Part shown: in pieces, positions 18,114-28,902 of the stretch
Position numbering within the stretch: the first letter of the stretch is position 1
Layout of the letters: every line of letters begins with the position of its first letter
Origin: Chitinophaga pinensis
GTDB taxonomy: Bacteria; Bacteroidota; Bacteroidia; Chitinophagales; Chitinophagaceae
Assembly (NCBI GenBank): GCA_945874755.1
Contig: CAMCHR010000008.1
Span: forward strand, 1 to 52,201
Direction: 5' to 3'
Length of the DNA: 52,201 nucleotides
The notes under the pieces: model-generated
The model's database searches: none
Seen by the model: the letters and a program-made list of their open reading frames with translations, nothing else
Told to the model about the DNA's origin: nothing
Made by a program: the position numbers and the translations under genes

Positions 18114-19250
18114 TTATTCAGAAATGTTCATCATCTTGCCAAGTAAGCTATAGGCATTTTTTACAACAAGTGATTTCCCTACCCAAGACTTGGCATCCGT
18201 ATTTTTAACAGAAACAAATTCTTTGTTGGATTGATTGATCTCTATCACAATGGCCTCAAATTCATTATTTGCTTGCTGAATAAAAATATAATCTTTACCT
18301 TGAAATCTTTGCACCGATTCAATTGGTATTAACACCGCTTCATTCGTCTCCACCACGATGTCTGCAGTTAAAAACATCCCTGGTAATACATTTTTTGGTG
18401 TATTACCAAAATGACAATGCAATAAACCTGTTTTATCTTCATTGATATTTTGAGAAACCGCTAAGATTGAAACTGTGTAAATTTTAGTAGGATCTTGTGT
18501 CAATGTGACTGTCCCCTTCATGCCTACTTTGAAATTTGCAATATCTTTTTCATAAATAGTAATTGCAGCATGAATATCATTAGGATCCATTATTTCTAAT
18601 AAAACGTCGGAAGGAGTCACATATTTACCTCTATTGATATTCACTTTTGTAATATAACCACTAATTGGTGCTGTCAATCTAACCAAACTAGTCATACTCT
18701 CTGGTGTCAAATTTTCTGGCTGAATATTGATTAATTTTAATTGTTCAGCTAATGCTCTCAATTGAATATTAATTGCATTATAATCTGCTTGTATTTGTTG
18801 ATAGGATTTTTTACTAACTGCTTCTTGATTTAATAATAATTTTTGTCGGTCAAGGTCTTGTTGCAAGTAATTCAACTTTGCTTTACTAGCTAAGTAATTT
18901 TCCTGTAATTGAATGAATGCTGGATCTTTCACAGTTGCTAAAACGGCGCCCTTTTTTACAAAATTACCAGGTATTAAATTAATGTCCTGAACATAACCTC
19001 CCAATGGCATACTAACAGATGCAATACCCGTTGGTGGTACATCAATTACCCCATTTAAATGCGCTGTGCCTTTCATCCTACCAAGTTCAATAGGAGCCAT
19101 TACTAATTGCGCCAGTGTTGCTTGCTCTTTTGTTAAACTCACTTTATTGGTAGCTTCTTCAACTGCTTCTTTTTGAGTGTCATTTTTTGGATCGCTACTG
19201 CAACTCAATAAAAATAGGGTAGAAAGGATGATGTTATAGCTATTTTTCAT
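18114..19250 (-). CDS. RND efflux periplasmic adaptor (CusB/CzcB-like lipoprotein)
   Basis: Lipobox LSTLFLLSC; GGYVQDINLIPGNFVKKGAVLATV lipoyl-like motif, APISGYITKVNINRGKYV, VLPGMFLTADIVV. Confidence 0.9.
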   Translation of the reverse strand: MKNSYNIILSTLFLLSCSSDPKNDTQKEAVEEATNKVSLTKEQATLAQLVMAPIELGRMKGTAHLNGVIDVPPTGIASVSMPLGGYVQDINLIPGNFVKKGAVLATVKDPAFIQLQENYLASKAKLNYLQQDLDRQKLLLNQEAVSKKSYQQIQADYNAINIQLRALAEQLKLINIQPENLTPESMTSLVRLTAPISGYITKVNINRGKYVTPSDVLLEIMDPNDIHAAITIYEKDIANFKVGMKGTVTLTQDPTKIYTVSILAVSQNINEDKTGLLHCHFGNTPKNVLPGMFLTADIVVETNEAVLIPIESVQRFQGKDYIFIQQANNEFEAIVIEINQSNKEFVSVKNTDAKSWVGKSLVVKNAYSLLGKMMNISE

Positions 19251-19269
19251 TGTATTCTTTTTTGAATAA

Positions 19270-22200
19270 TTATTTTGATAGTAAATAATTAAGTTTGGAT
19301 TGGTTTAGATTAAATAATTCTAACGTTTCAAGTGCCTGCATTTTAATAGATTGAACTTGGGTCATTGAGTTAGACCATTCGATATAACTTATTTGACCTT
19401 CTTTAAATGATACATTAGCGATCATCGCAATTTTATTTGCATTAGGTAGTAAGTTTTTCTGAAAATGCTGGTACAAATCAACAGTTTGCTGATAATGATT
19501 CCATGCTTTTTGTATCTCCATCTCTAAATCAATACTAGCTTTTTCTTTCTCGTTAGCAACCACGGTTTCATTTGCCTGACTTGCTTTTACTTTCTGCTTT
19601 AAACCTGATCTAAACAATGGGACGTTAAGGCCTACGTTGACCGAATTGTACCTATTTTGGTCATTTGGAGTCATCCTAAAACTTTGATTGGTATACCCCA
19701 TCGCTACTTGAGGCAATACCTTAGATTTAGCAATATTTGTTTCTGCAATAGCAGATTGTAATTTTTGTTTCCAAAACAAATTCAAAGGATGTGAAGCATC
19801 TACTGAAGTGTCCATCAATTTAAGTTCAAAATTTAAAATTTCCTCTGGCAAGAACATGGTTGAATCTTGTAGTAAAATAGCAAACTGTTTTTGTAATCCA
19901 TGCTGTTCATTTTGATGCTTTATCATTAATTGCTGATGCATACTTACCCAGTTCTGCATATTAATTTGTTCCAATCCATTGTCTTGTCCTGCTTTAAATC
20001 TTGCATCCACCGCAGCCAATTGTTTAAGATAGATGGTATCAAGCTGACTTAACAAGCCTCCCTTCGCTACTTGAAACTGCAATTGAATATATAATTGCTC
20101 AACAGCATGTTGGATATAATTTTGATCTAATACAATTTGGAAATCATAGGCTTGACGAATGGATTGATATAATTTTTTTTGAGCTTGATATACCTGAGGT
20201 AAATCAAACACCTGCTCTGCAGCATATTTTGAGTCATTCAAGCTACTATTCACATTGCCTAATTCGCCTCTTAATGATAATTTAGCTGGATCAAAACTTG
20301 ATTTTGTAAGTACATTATAATAGGCTTGTTGGGCTAAAGTTGTTTTTAATGTTGGAGACACCTGCTTAGCCTGTTCAATCACTTTTACTAATGGCCTTTT
20401 TACAGTCAATTGCTGTGCTTGCAAGCCAGTTGCATTCAATCCTATCATGCATAGTATAATGACTATTGTAGATTGACCCAATCTTTTCTTTTCAAACAAT
20501 TGATAAAAGATAGGTAATACAAATAAAGTCAATAAAGTTGCTGATAACAATCCACCAATCACGACTGTTGCTAAAGGTTTTTGAACTTCGGCTCCAGCGC
20601 CACTACTTATGGCCATAGGAATAAAACCTAAAGAAGCAACCGCTGCAGTGATTAAAATGGGCCTTAATCTTGTTTTAGTTGCAGTCGCAATGATATCAAA
20701 AATTGTTCTACTAGGTTCCATAGCTAATTTATTCATCTCTGTTAACAATACAATACCATTCAATACAGCTACCCCAAATAAGGCAATAAAGCCAACCCCT
20801 GCGGATATACTAAAAGGCATCTCCCTTATCCATAATGCAAATACGCCACCAATGGCTGAGAAAGGTATGGCTGAGAAAATCAATAAACAATGTTTGATAT
20901 TTTTAAATGCAAAAAATAACATCACTAAAATTAATAATAAAGCAACAGGTACTGCAATTTGTAAACGACTAACTGCATGTTCTAAATTTTCAAACTGTCC
21001 ACCATACACTACATAATATCCAGGAGGAAATTGAATGGACTTTTTTACCTTGTCTTGCACTTCGGTCACCACCGTCTTCACGTCTTTCCCTCTTACATTA
21101 AACCCTACCACAATTCTTCTGGCTGCGTCTTCTCTTTGTATTTGATAAGGACCCTCTTCAATCTTTACTTCTGCAAGCTCATACAATGGAACCTGTTTGC
21201 CATTACCCACCGTCACCATTAAATTTTTGATTTGTTGCCAGTCCTTCTTTTGTGAGGTATTCAATCGCACTACTAAGTCAAATCTTCTATCGCCTTCAAA
21301 CACTTTACCCGCTATGCCTCCTGCATAGGCCGACTGAATGACCTGATTGACTTCTTTAATATTTGCACCATAATTTGCAATTGCGGTACGATTAAAATGC
21401 ACCACCACTTGAGAGATACCAGTAACAGTTTCTGTATAAAGGTCTTTAGCACCTTCCACATCATTGATCAAATTGCTCATTAAAGCAGCATACTTCGCCA
21501 AACTATCTAAGTTTTCACCAAAAATTTTACAAGAAACATCCTGCCTTGAACCTGTCATCAATTCATTGAATCGCATTTGAACAGGATATTGAAAGCCAGA
21601 GGTAATACCTGGCACTTGAGACATCACTTTACCCATTGTATCCGCTAATTCATCGAATGTTTTTGCTGATACCCAGTCTTTTTTATCTTTTAGAATAATG
21701 ATTAAATCAGATGCATCCATCGTCATTGGATCTGTTGGGATTTCTCCAGCTCCAATTTTAGTGACTATTTTTTCTACCTCCGGAAAACGGTCAATCAATA
21801 ATTTGGACGCCTTTTGTGTGGCATCTAATGTAGTATTAATAGAACCTCCACTCAAAACCCTTGTTTCTACTGCAAAATCTCCTTCTTCTAGCTTTGGTAT
21901 AAACTCTCCACCTAATGTGGTCAATAAAATAATTGATCCAATAAATAAAACAATGGTTAAACCAACAATTTGCTTTGGCATTCCCAATGCCTTCTTCAAT
22001 AATGGTTCATAGAATGCTGCTAATTTTTGCATGAACTTATCTGTCCATGTTTCTTTTTGCACTCTATTTCTGTTCAATACCCATGCACTCATCATAGGTA
22101 CATAAGTGATAGATAAAATGAATGCACCTATTAATGCAAAGGAAACAGTCTGTGCCATTGGTTTAAACATCTTGCCTTCTATACCTGATAAAGATAAAAT

Positions 22201-23595
22201 AGGTAGATAGACAATTAAAATAATGATTTGTCCAAAAGCAGCAGCACCCATCATCTTATTAGAGACTTGACCCACAATCGTATTCATCTCGGCTTTATCC
22301 AATTGATTGTGCCCCTCTTTTTTAGAGCTATGGTATAATTGATGTAATACAGCTTCTACAATAATAACAGCCCCATCCACTAGCAGTCCAAAATCCAATG
22401 CACCTAGACTCATTAAATTTCCACTCACGCCAAAAAGATGCATCAATATAAAAGCAAATAACATAGATAATGGAATCACAGATGCCACCACTAAACCAGC
22501 TCTTAAATTTCCTAAGAATAAAATTAAAATGAAAATAACAATCAATGCCCCTTCTAATAAATTTTTAGCGACGGTACCAATGGCATTATCCACCATTTTT
22601 GTTCGGTCTAAAAAAGGCTCAATAACCACTCCTTCTGGCATGGTCTGCTGAATGGTCGCAATCTTAGTTTTGATTTCCTTAATTACTTGCTTACTATTTT
22701 CTCCTTTCAGCATCATCACGACTGCACCTGCAACTTCTCCATCCGCATTGTAGCCTGTTGCGCCAAATCTAGTCGCTTCGCCTAACTTAACTTCTGCCAC
22801 ATCCCTAATTAATAAGGGCATCCCATTTGATAAAGTCTTTACAGGAATACTTGAAATCTGATCCATGCTATCCACCATCCCTTCTGTTCTAATAAATAAT
22901 ACATTTGGACCATGTTCAATATAAGCACCCCCTGTATTTTCATTGTTATCATTTAAGGCAGTATAAATATCATTCACTGATAAATCATATTGCTTTAATA
23001 ACTCAGGATTCACACTCACTTCAAATTGTTTCACTGCACCTCCAAAACTACTCACATCCGCCACACCAGGAGTACCCAATAATTGCTTACGAACAATCCA
23101 ATCCTGCATTGTTCTTAATTCAGTTAAACTATACTTTCCTTCATACCCTTTCTTGGGCCTGACTACAAATTGATAAATTTCACCCAAGCCCGTTGTTAAA
23201 GGACCAAGTTCCGGAATCCCCATGCCTTCTGGCATTTGAGACTTGACTGTAATTAAGCGCTCAGATACCTGTTGCCTAGCCCAATAAATATCCACTTCGT
23301 CCTTGAATACTAAGGTCACTAAACTCAAACCGAATCTTGAAAAACTGCGCTGCTCAATCATGCCAGGAATGTTCCGAGTAGCTTGCTCGATTGGCACAGT
23401 AATCAAGCGCTCCACATCTGGTGCACCTGCACTTGGAACAGATGTGATAATCAGTACTTGATTGTTGGTAATATCTGGTACAGCATCAATAGGCAATTTG
23501 GAAATAGAATAAACGCCTCCTAGGATCAAGGCAAAAAGTCCTAAAAGAATGACAAGTTTATTCTTAATCGAAAACTGAATGATTTTTGATAGCAT
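19270..23595 (-). CDS. CusA/CzcA-family heavy-metal RND pump fused to TolC-like outer membrane factor
   Basis: 1441-aa uninterrupted ORF: ~1030 aa RND (KLPIDAVPDITNNQV, DFGLLVDGAVIIVEA, PLATVVIGGLLSATLLTLFVLPIFYQLFEKK) then ~400 aa TolC-like region with coiled-coil repeats. Confidence 0.92.
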   Translation of the reverse strand: MLSKIIQFSIKNKLVILLGLFALILGGVYSISKLPIDAVPDITNNQVLIITSVPSAGAPDVERLITVPIEQATRNIPGMIEQRSFSRFGLSLVTLVFKDEVDIYWARQQVSERLITVKSQMPEGMGIPELGPLTTGLGEIYQFVVRPKKGYEGKYSLTELRTMQDWIVRKQLLGTPGVADVSSFGGAVKQFEVSVNPELLKQYDLSVNDIYTALNDNNENTGGAYIEHGPNVLFIRTEGMVDSMDQISSIPVKTLSNGMPLLIRDVAEVKLGEATRFGATGYNADGEVAGAVVMMLKGENSKQVIKEIKTKIATIQQTMPEGVVIEPFLDRTKMVDNAIGTVAKNLLEGALIVIFILILFLGNLRAGLVVASVIPLSMLFAFILMHLFGVSGNLMSLGALDFGLLVDGAVIIVEAVLHQLYHSSKKEGHNQLDKAEMNTIVGQVSNKMMGAAAFGQIIILIVYLPILSLSGIEGKMFKPMAQTVSFALIGAFILSITYVPMMSAWVLNRNRVQKETWTDKFMQKLAAFYEPLLKKALGMPKQIVGLTIVLFIGSIILLTTLGGEFIPKLEEGDFAVETRVLSGGSINTTLDATQKASKLLIDRFPEVEKIVTKIGAGEIPTDPMTMDASDLIIILKDKKDWVSAKTFDELADTMGKVMSQVPGITSGFQYPVQMRFNELMTGSRQDVSCKIFGENLDSLAKYAALMSNLINDVEGAKDLYTETVTGISQVVVHFNRTAIANYGANIKEVNQVIQSAYAGGIAGKVFEGDRRFDLVVRLNTSQKKDWQQIKNLMVTVGNGKQVPLYELAEVKIEEGPYQIQREDAARRIVVGFNVRGKDVKTVVTEVQDKVKKSIQFPPGYYVVYGGQFENLEHAVSRLQIAVPVALLLILVMLFFAFKNIKHCLLIFSAIPFSAIGGVFALWIREMPFSISAGVGFIALFGVAVLNGIVLLTEMNKLAMEPSRTIFDIIATATKTRLRPILITAAVASLGFIPMAISSGAGAEVQKPLATVVIGGLLSATLLTLFVLPIFYQLFEKKRLGQSTIVIILCMIGLNATGLQAQQLTVKRPLVKVIEQAKQVSPTLKTTLAQQAYYNVLTKSSFDPAKLSLRGELGNVNSSLNDSKYAAEQVFDLPQVYQAQKKLYQSIRQAYDFQIVLDQNYIQHAVEQLYIQLQFQVAKGGLLSQLDTIYLKQLAAVDARFKAGQDNGLEQINMQNWVSMHQQLMIKHQNEQHGLQKQFAILLQDSTMFLPEEILNFELKLMDTSVDASHPLNLFWKQKLQSAIAETNIAKSKVLPQVAMGYTNQSFRMTPNDQNRYNSVNVGLNVPLFRSGLKQKVKASQANETVVANEKEKASIDLEMEIQKAWNHYQQTVDLYQHFQKNLLPNANKIAMIANVSFKEGQISYIEWSNSMTQVQSIKMQALETLELFNLNQSKLNYLLSK

Positions 23596-23687
23596 AATAA
23601 AAGTTCTTACTCAACAAAATGAATGGTTATGAATGTTTATGAATCCTCCGAAGTTAATCATTAAAGACTAGGCTTTTCATATGTATT

Positions 23688-24248
23688 CTATTCGTATACT
23701 AGGCTTTGAACACTAAATCCAGCGTCAGCCACTGCAGATTTAATTTGATCAATCACCACGGTCTTGCCAGATTTAAATGTTAGGATAAATTTAGACAGCT
23801 CAATATCTACTTTTACTTCCTCCACAAAATCTAATTTAGTCAACGCTTTAAAAATTGCTTTAGAACACATAGAACATGTTAAGCCCGAAGCCACAAGAGA
23901 CACTTTCTTGATCACTGTATCTTGTTTAACCTCACGCTCATATTTACAACATTCATGTAAAGCATCGTAAGTAGCTTTCGTAGCTGTCTTATGTTCGGTA
24001 TCATATCCAACAACAGCAATCGCTGTTTCAATTTTGTCTAAATTGGTTTTACCATCAAATATGAGTGTCAATAACTTTGCATCCATAACCCAATTGGCAG
24101 TTGTTGCACCTGCTGATGTAGCAGCTTTTTCGATACTTGATTTACACATACCACAATTACCAGACACTTTTAATTTAGTAGCTGTTTGTGCATTTACAGA
24201 GAAAAGAATGGCCATCATAAAGCCACTTAATAGAATCATTTTTTTCAT
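23688..24248 (-). CDS. Secreted protein with two heavy-metal-associated (HMA) domains
   Basis: Signal peptide; two CxxC metal sites, SGNCGMCKSSIEKA and SGLTCSMCSKAIFKAL. Confidence 0.9.
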   Translation of the reverse strand: MKKMILLSGFMMAILFSVNAQTATKLKVSGNCGMCKSSIEKAATSAGATTANWVMDAKLLTLIFDGKTNLDKIETAIAVVGYDTEHKTATKATYDALHECCKYEREVKQDTVIKKVSLVASGLTCSMCSKAIFKALTKLDFVEEVKVDIELSKFILTFKSGKTVVIDQIKSAVADAGFSVQSLVYE

Positions 24249-24342
24249 ACAATATTTTTTAATTTTTAATTACAGAAAATAGAAATAGCATGGATGCAGC
24301 AATATTCAATTGCATGCTCCATCAAAGTCAATTACATTAAAA

Positions 24343-24723
24343 TCAAATTAAAAAAAGACAATCTAAGGCATAGATTGGCGGCCCTGTAAAAAGCAATCCC
24401 TTTTTGGAATGAACTTTTGCTTTTGCTTTTAGTTCAAAAACTGGAGCAGCAGCTATAAGCGTATAAAATTCGGATGGATGTGTAGCTAGTAATAAAGGTT
24501 GCTTTGCAGTTGTAAGTTCATTGAACTGATGCAAGTCTTGCTTTTTAATGAAGGTTATTTTTTCTGCACAACAAGTATCTTTTGTAGTAGCCTTATTTTT
24601 AGTCGCCTTACCACAAATACATTTTTGAACTTTCCCTGCACAAAAATGTGCCTTCACAGTTGCTCCAATGCTGGAGAAACTATACACAAATAAAAGTAGG
24701 ATGGTCAAAATTTGCTTCACCAT
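24343..24723 (-). CDS. Small secreted Cys-rich protein, HYC_CC_PP-like
   Basis: Signal peptide; AHFCAGKVQKCICGK...DTCCAEK, and C-terminal GPPIYALDCLFLI. Confidence 0.7.
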   Translation of the reverse strand: MVKQILTILLLFVYSFSSIGATVKAHFCAGKVQKCICGKATKNKATTKDTCCAEKITFIKKQDLHQFNELTTAKQPLLLATHPSEFYTLIAAAPVFELKAKAKVHSKKGLLFTGPPIYALDCLFLI

Positions 24724-24735
24724 ACAAAGGTAGTA

Positions 24736-26733
24736 CTAATTGATAAAATTCCACCAAATTCCAACTCTCAACCAAGTGCCTGTACCTAGATAATTTGGCG
24801 CAGTAAAATGATACCTTGTACCTAATTGATTACTAGTGGCTAATAAGGTATTCAACTGTTCCATGCGTATAAATCCTTTAAATCTTTTGATCCTAAAATT
24901 TAAAAAAGCATTGGCAATGGGTCTATTATTGGCTGTAAACTGATCTTGTAGGTAGAACTGCCCACTCAACGGCATATAGCCATCTGGCTGAAAGGATGTA
25001 TGATAAATGAACTCTAAGCCCGTTGAAAGGAATAAATTTTTAAAGAAATTGCCCTCAAAAGCAAGGCGCTGTCTAGTAAAAATTACTGGCAGATGCAATG
25101 GCGCATTGGGATCTACTAGCTGTAAGGTTAGTTCATTATACCAATTCCAATGACGACTTAGTTTTATTTGATTTGACAAAGTGCCCTTCACATAACTTAA
25201 TACTTTGTCATAAACCATTGGTTGGTATCCTGAGCCAAAGTATTGAAAATTTTGAATAAGTTTGTACTGAAACGAGGCAGTTAAACCTTGACTTTTTTGA
25301 TCCCACATTGCACCAAGCTCTATTATATTTTCTTTATCGATAGTACTTAATTTGGAAATGGGGAATGCCGTAATTCCAAGTCGATTAAAGGATGGCGTAC
25401 GATTAGAATTTTGTACCCATAATGCCAATTGATCTCCTTTATTATTGAGTATCCTACTCAAAGAAAACTGTGCTTCGTAATCCCCTACGTGATAGCCACT
25501 TAAAAATAATTTTCCAGATGCTTGAATATCCCAACGAAGATTCTTGGTTTTATTTTTATAGACGCCAAGTCCATAGATATCATTATTTGACCATGTTTGC
25601 AAAGTATCTTTAAAGTTCAAAGATTGGTAACCAAGTCCAATTTGTAAGTATTGATTAGGATTTGTTTTCTCCGGAAAAGAAACTAAGCTAAATTCATTCG
25701 TGAATCTTTTCCAGTTATCCTGAAACAACATGGTGTTCCCAACTGGTAATTTGTAATTAAAAAATTGTTGATAATTTAGTTCGGAGGGATTGGCGTCCCC
25801 AAAAACAAATTGATTGGATTGGTATTTTATTTCATTCTGGAACCTTAGTCTAGGATAAAATAAATAAGTCGTCACGGTGTCTTTAACCAGAGAGTCTTTC
25901 TGTCCAATATCATAGGTCTGCTTCCACACAAAATTTTGTTCTTTATAGGTTGACCCCGTGGCAATATAGGTATTGAATGGATTTCTAAAAGAAGCCCCAC
26001 TAATCCCCAATCTTGTCTCTAACTCATACGGATTGTTCAAGGAAAGACTATCAATTAAAGCACTATTTGCTAATCCTCCATTTTCCGATGAAGCAGATTT
26101 ATTGGATAACATTACCCAATAAGACGCATAACGCTTTCGCTTTGATTGAAAATTAGCGGTCATGCGCATATTATTCAAATTCGCTTGTTGATTTTTTAAA
26201 TTTCCTGGCGCGTTGCTAAATCGATAAGCAAAAGAATAATTAAACTGCTTTGTTTTATTTTGGGTATGCAATATCTCTATCAATTGCTCTCCTTTTCCTC
26301 CCAACAAATAACCCAATTCGGTATAAGGTTTCGTGGTTTGATAAAACGGCGTTTGCTCCAAGGTATAATTATAGACTTCATAGGCCCTAAAACCTGCATC
26401 CCATCCCCCTCTTTGCAAAGGATTGAATAAATAGGATTTACTTGCATTGCCTAAATTGCCTAAATGATAATTGCTATAGGGCAGGATAAATTTTGAATAG
26501 AAATCAGCAATAGAAGTATCCATATTCTGAATGGTCAAGCTATTGTACAATCTATAAAAAATCCCAATTGAATCCTCCGACTTATCTCTTTTCTGTAAGG
26601 AGTCCGTAGATCCACTAGCACCAACACTACCTCCTCTGTTAAATGAATTAGAACGCATATTCTGTGCACCCAACTGTCCAATTGATAGACAAATTGTAAT
26701 ACACCAGATGAATAAAAAACGCTTAGTCCTCAT
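24736..26733 (-). CDS. Putative porin/beta-barrel outer membrane protein
   Basis: Signal peptide; long alternating beta-strand-like sequence; C-terminal WLRVGIWWNFIN. Confidence 0.75.
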   Translation of the reverse strand: MRTKRFLFIWCITICLSIGQLGAQNMRSNSFNRGGSVGASGSTDSLQKRDKSEDSIGIFYRLYNSLTIQNMDTSIADFYSKFILPYSNYHLGNLGNASKSYLFNPLQRGGWDAGFRAYEVYNYTLEQTPFYQTTKPYTELGYLLGGKGEQLIEILHTQNKTKQFNYSFAYRFSNAPGNLKNQQANLNNMRMTANFQSKRKRYASYWVMLSNKSASSENGGLANSALIDSLSLNNPYELETRLGISGASFRNPFNTYIATGSTYKEQNFVWKQTYDIGQKDSLVKDTVTTYLFYPRLRFQNEIKYQSNQFVFGDANPSELNYQQFFNYKLPVGNTMLFQDNWKRFTNEFSLVSFPEKTNPNQYLQIGLGYQSLNFKDTLQTWSNNDIYGLGVYKNKTKNLRWDIQASGKLFLSGYHVGDYEAQFSLSRILNNKGDQLALWVQNSNRTPSFNRLGITAFPISKLSTIDKENIIELGAMWDQKSQGLTASFQYKLIQNFQYFGSGYQPMVYDKVLSYVKGTLSNQIKLSRHWNWYNELTLQLVDPNAPLHLPVIFTRQRLAFEGNFFKNLFLSTGLEFIYHTSFQPDGYMPLSGQFYLQDQFTANNRPIANAFLNFRIKRFKGFIRMEQLNTLLATSNQLGTRYHFTAPNYLGTGTWLRVGIWWNFIN

Positions 26734-26771
26734 GTTAGATATTATGATAGTGCTATGAAAAAATAAAAGCC

Positions 26772-27599
26772 TTAAGCGGCAATTTCTTTTACCAATGCAC
26801 TAAAAATTAAAGTTAATAAAGGTTCGGCCGCATTTGCAGCCGCCAATACTTCCTCGTGTGTGATCACATTGTTATCTTCTCGAATACCTAAATCAGTCAC
26901 AACACTCATTGCAAAAACTTTCATACCACAATGCACTGCTGCAATATTTTCTTGCACTGTACTCATGCCCACCACATCTCCACCTGCTATTTTGATCAAT
27001 TGATATTCTGCTCTTGTTTCAAATGTTGGACCTGTTACCCCTACATAGACTCCTTCGTGTACTTTAATTTGATTTTCAGCAGCGATTCGTTTTGCTTTGT
27101 CGATAAATGCATTGGCATAAGGCTCACTCATATCAGGAAAACGCGTCCCCAAGGCAGGCTCATTTTTACCCAATAATGGATTCATTGTAAAGAAACTAAT
27201 ATGGTCTTTGATGATCATTAAATCACCCACTTGATAATCCTTATTGACGCCACCTGCAGCATTGGACAATAATAAATTTTCGACTCCTAATAATTTCAAC
27301 ACGCGAATTGGGAAAACAACTTGTTCTGCAGTATAGCCTTCGTAAAAATGGAAACGACCTTCCATGACCCAGACCTTTTTACCATTCAATGTGCCCAAAA
27401 TTAATCTTCCCTTATGTCCTTCAACGGTACTCACAGGAAAATTTGGAATTTCACTATAAGGAATGCTAAATTCAGCTTCAATCATACTTGATAAATTACC
27501 CAATCCACTACCTAAGATAATGGCGGTATTTGCTTTTGTAGTAATTTTTGACTGTATAAACCCTGCAGTTGCTTTTAGCTGTTGCATTAATGGAGACAT
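26772..27599 (-). CDS. Purine-nucleoside phosphorylase
   Basis: AIILGSGLGNL, GHKGRLILG, MEGRFHFYEGY, NAAGGVN, GVTGPTFETRAEY, GMSTVQENIAA; start refined to 27599, removing overlap with the neighbouring MFS gene. Confidence 0.94.
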   Translation of the reverse strand: MSPLMQQLKATAGFIQSKITTKANTAIILGSGLGNLSSMIEAEFSIPYSEIPNFPVSTVEGHKGRLILGTLNGKKVWVMEGRFHFYEGYTAEQVVFPIRVLKLLGVENLLLSNAAGGVNKDYQVGDLMIIKDHISFFTMNPLLGKNEPALGTRFPDMSEPYANAFIDKAKRIAAENQIKVHEGVYVGVTGPTFETRAEYQLIKIAGGDVVGMSTVQENIAAVHCGMKVFAMSVVTDLGIREDNNVITHEEVLAAANAAEPLLTLIFSALVKEIAA

Positions 27600-27657
27600 A
27601 AATAGGCCTTTATTGAGCCACAAATATAACAACAGGAAGGGATTATAAAGCAAGATT

Positions 27658-28902
27658 CTAGGCCTTTGATGGGCGTGTATCATGTTTTAATACCCAATAA
27701 GCAATAATGGCACTTAAAAGCATAAAAAAGGCGCCTAATAAAAAAGCAGCACCTGGAAAGTAAATATGACTGGGGTCATTTTTAATGGAGAAATAGGAGG
27801 TTAATCCTATCATCATGGACGGACCAAAGATGGTGGTTAAACTGTTTAATCCTGTTAACGATCCCTGCAATTCTCCTTGTTCATTTTTAGGAACATGTGC
27901 TGAAATTAGAGCTTGCAAAGCGGGTCCTGAAATTCCCCCCAAACAATAAGGCACTAAAAATAAAAACATCATCCAGCCTTGTGTTGCAAAAGCAAATAAA
28001 GTTAAACCAATAGCATACAATGCAATTCCTATATATACACTTTTTTCATTTCCTAATCTAGGATTGACTACTCTAATGAGTAAGCCTTGCACCAAACTAA
28101 CCAATACCCCCACCACAGCCAATGAAATACCAATCATCTTAGGTGTCCATCCAAATTTATTAATATTAGCAAAACTCCAATTACTTTGCACAGCATGTGC
28201 AGCTATATAAATTAATAGTAGTGAGAGAATTAATCCAAGTACTGCTGGGTATTTTTTAAATTTTAATAATGAAGCAATTGGGTTTGCTTTTTTTAAATCA
28301 ATGGAGCGACGGTGTTCCATATCTAAGGACTCTGGCAAAACAAAATAACCATACAAAGCATTCACCAAGGCCAATCCAGCGGCTACTAAAAATGGAATTC
28401 TTGTACCCAACTCCCCTAGCAAACCTCCTAACATAGGACCAATAATAAAACCAAGACCAAAAGCAGCTCCAATCATTCCAAAATTTTGTGCCCTGTTTTT
28501 TTCATTACTAATATCAGCCATATAAGCGGAAGCAGTGGTGATACTAGCCCCCGTAATACCTGAAATCATTCTTCCTAAAAATAACCACCCAATGGTTGGA
28601 GCAAAAGCTAAAAAAATATAATCTAATCCAAACCCAAGCAGGGAAAAAAGCAAAACCGGTCTGCGACCATATCGATCACTCAAACTTCCTAATATGGGCG
28701 CAAAAATAAATTGCATGAGCCCATATATCAAAGTTAAAAATATAGCAGGTTTTGAAATAGCACTAATATCGGTTCGATCCGTTACATGCATTAACTGCTG
28801 TAATAATTGAGGCAAAACGGGTATAATAATACCAAATCCAATTATATCAATTAAAACGGTGATAAATATAAAACCAACAGCTGCCTTCTTAGTGTTTGCC
28901 AT
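27658..28902 (-). CDS. TCR/Tet-family MFS transporter
   Basis: GSLSDRYGRRPVLLFSLLGFGLDYIFLAFAPTIGWLFLGRMISGITGAS; 12-TM pattern. Confidence 0.9.
   Translation of the reverse strand: MANTKKAAVGFIFITVLIDIIGFGIIIPVLPQLLQQLMHVTDRTDISAISKPAIFLTLIYGLMQFIFAPILGSLSDRYGRRPVLLFSLLGFGLDYIFLAFAPTIGWLFLGRMISGITGASITTASAYMADISNEKNRAQNFGMIGAAFGLGFIIGPMLGGLLGELGTRIPFLVAAGLALVNALYGYFVLPESLDMEHRRSIDLKKANPIASLLKFKKYPAVLGLILSLLLIYIAAHAVQSNWSFANINKFGWTPKMIGISLAVVGVLVSLVQGLLIRVVNPRLGNEKSVYIGIALYAIGLTLFAFATQGWMMFLFLVPYCLGGISGPALQALISAHVPKNEQGELQGSLTGLNSLTTIFGPSMMIGLTSYFSIKNDPSHIYFPGAAFLLGAFFMLLSAIIAYWVLKHDTRPSKA

Noticed and set aside
20609-22012. Antisense + strand ORFs (135 aa and 104 aa) within the RND gene
   Set aside because: They lie entirely within a strongly conserved minus-strand CDS and show no recognisable family
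23666-23710. Direct repeat actaggcttt at the 3' end of the HMA gene
   Set aside because: Only 10 bp, two copies, one in coding sequence; likely coincidence
24249-24342. Imperfect inverted repeat (atggatgca...tgcatgctccat) upstream of the HMA gene as a metal-regulator operator
   Set aside because: Arms match only with a multi-base interruption and there is no local regulator to pair with it
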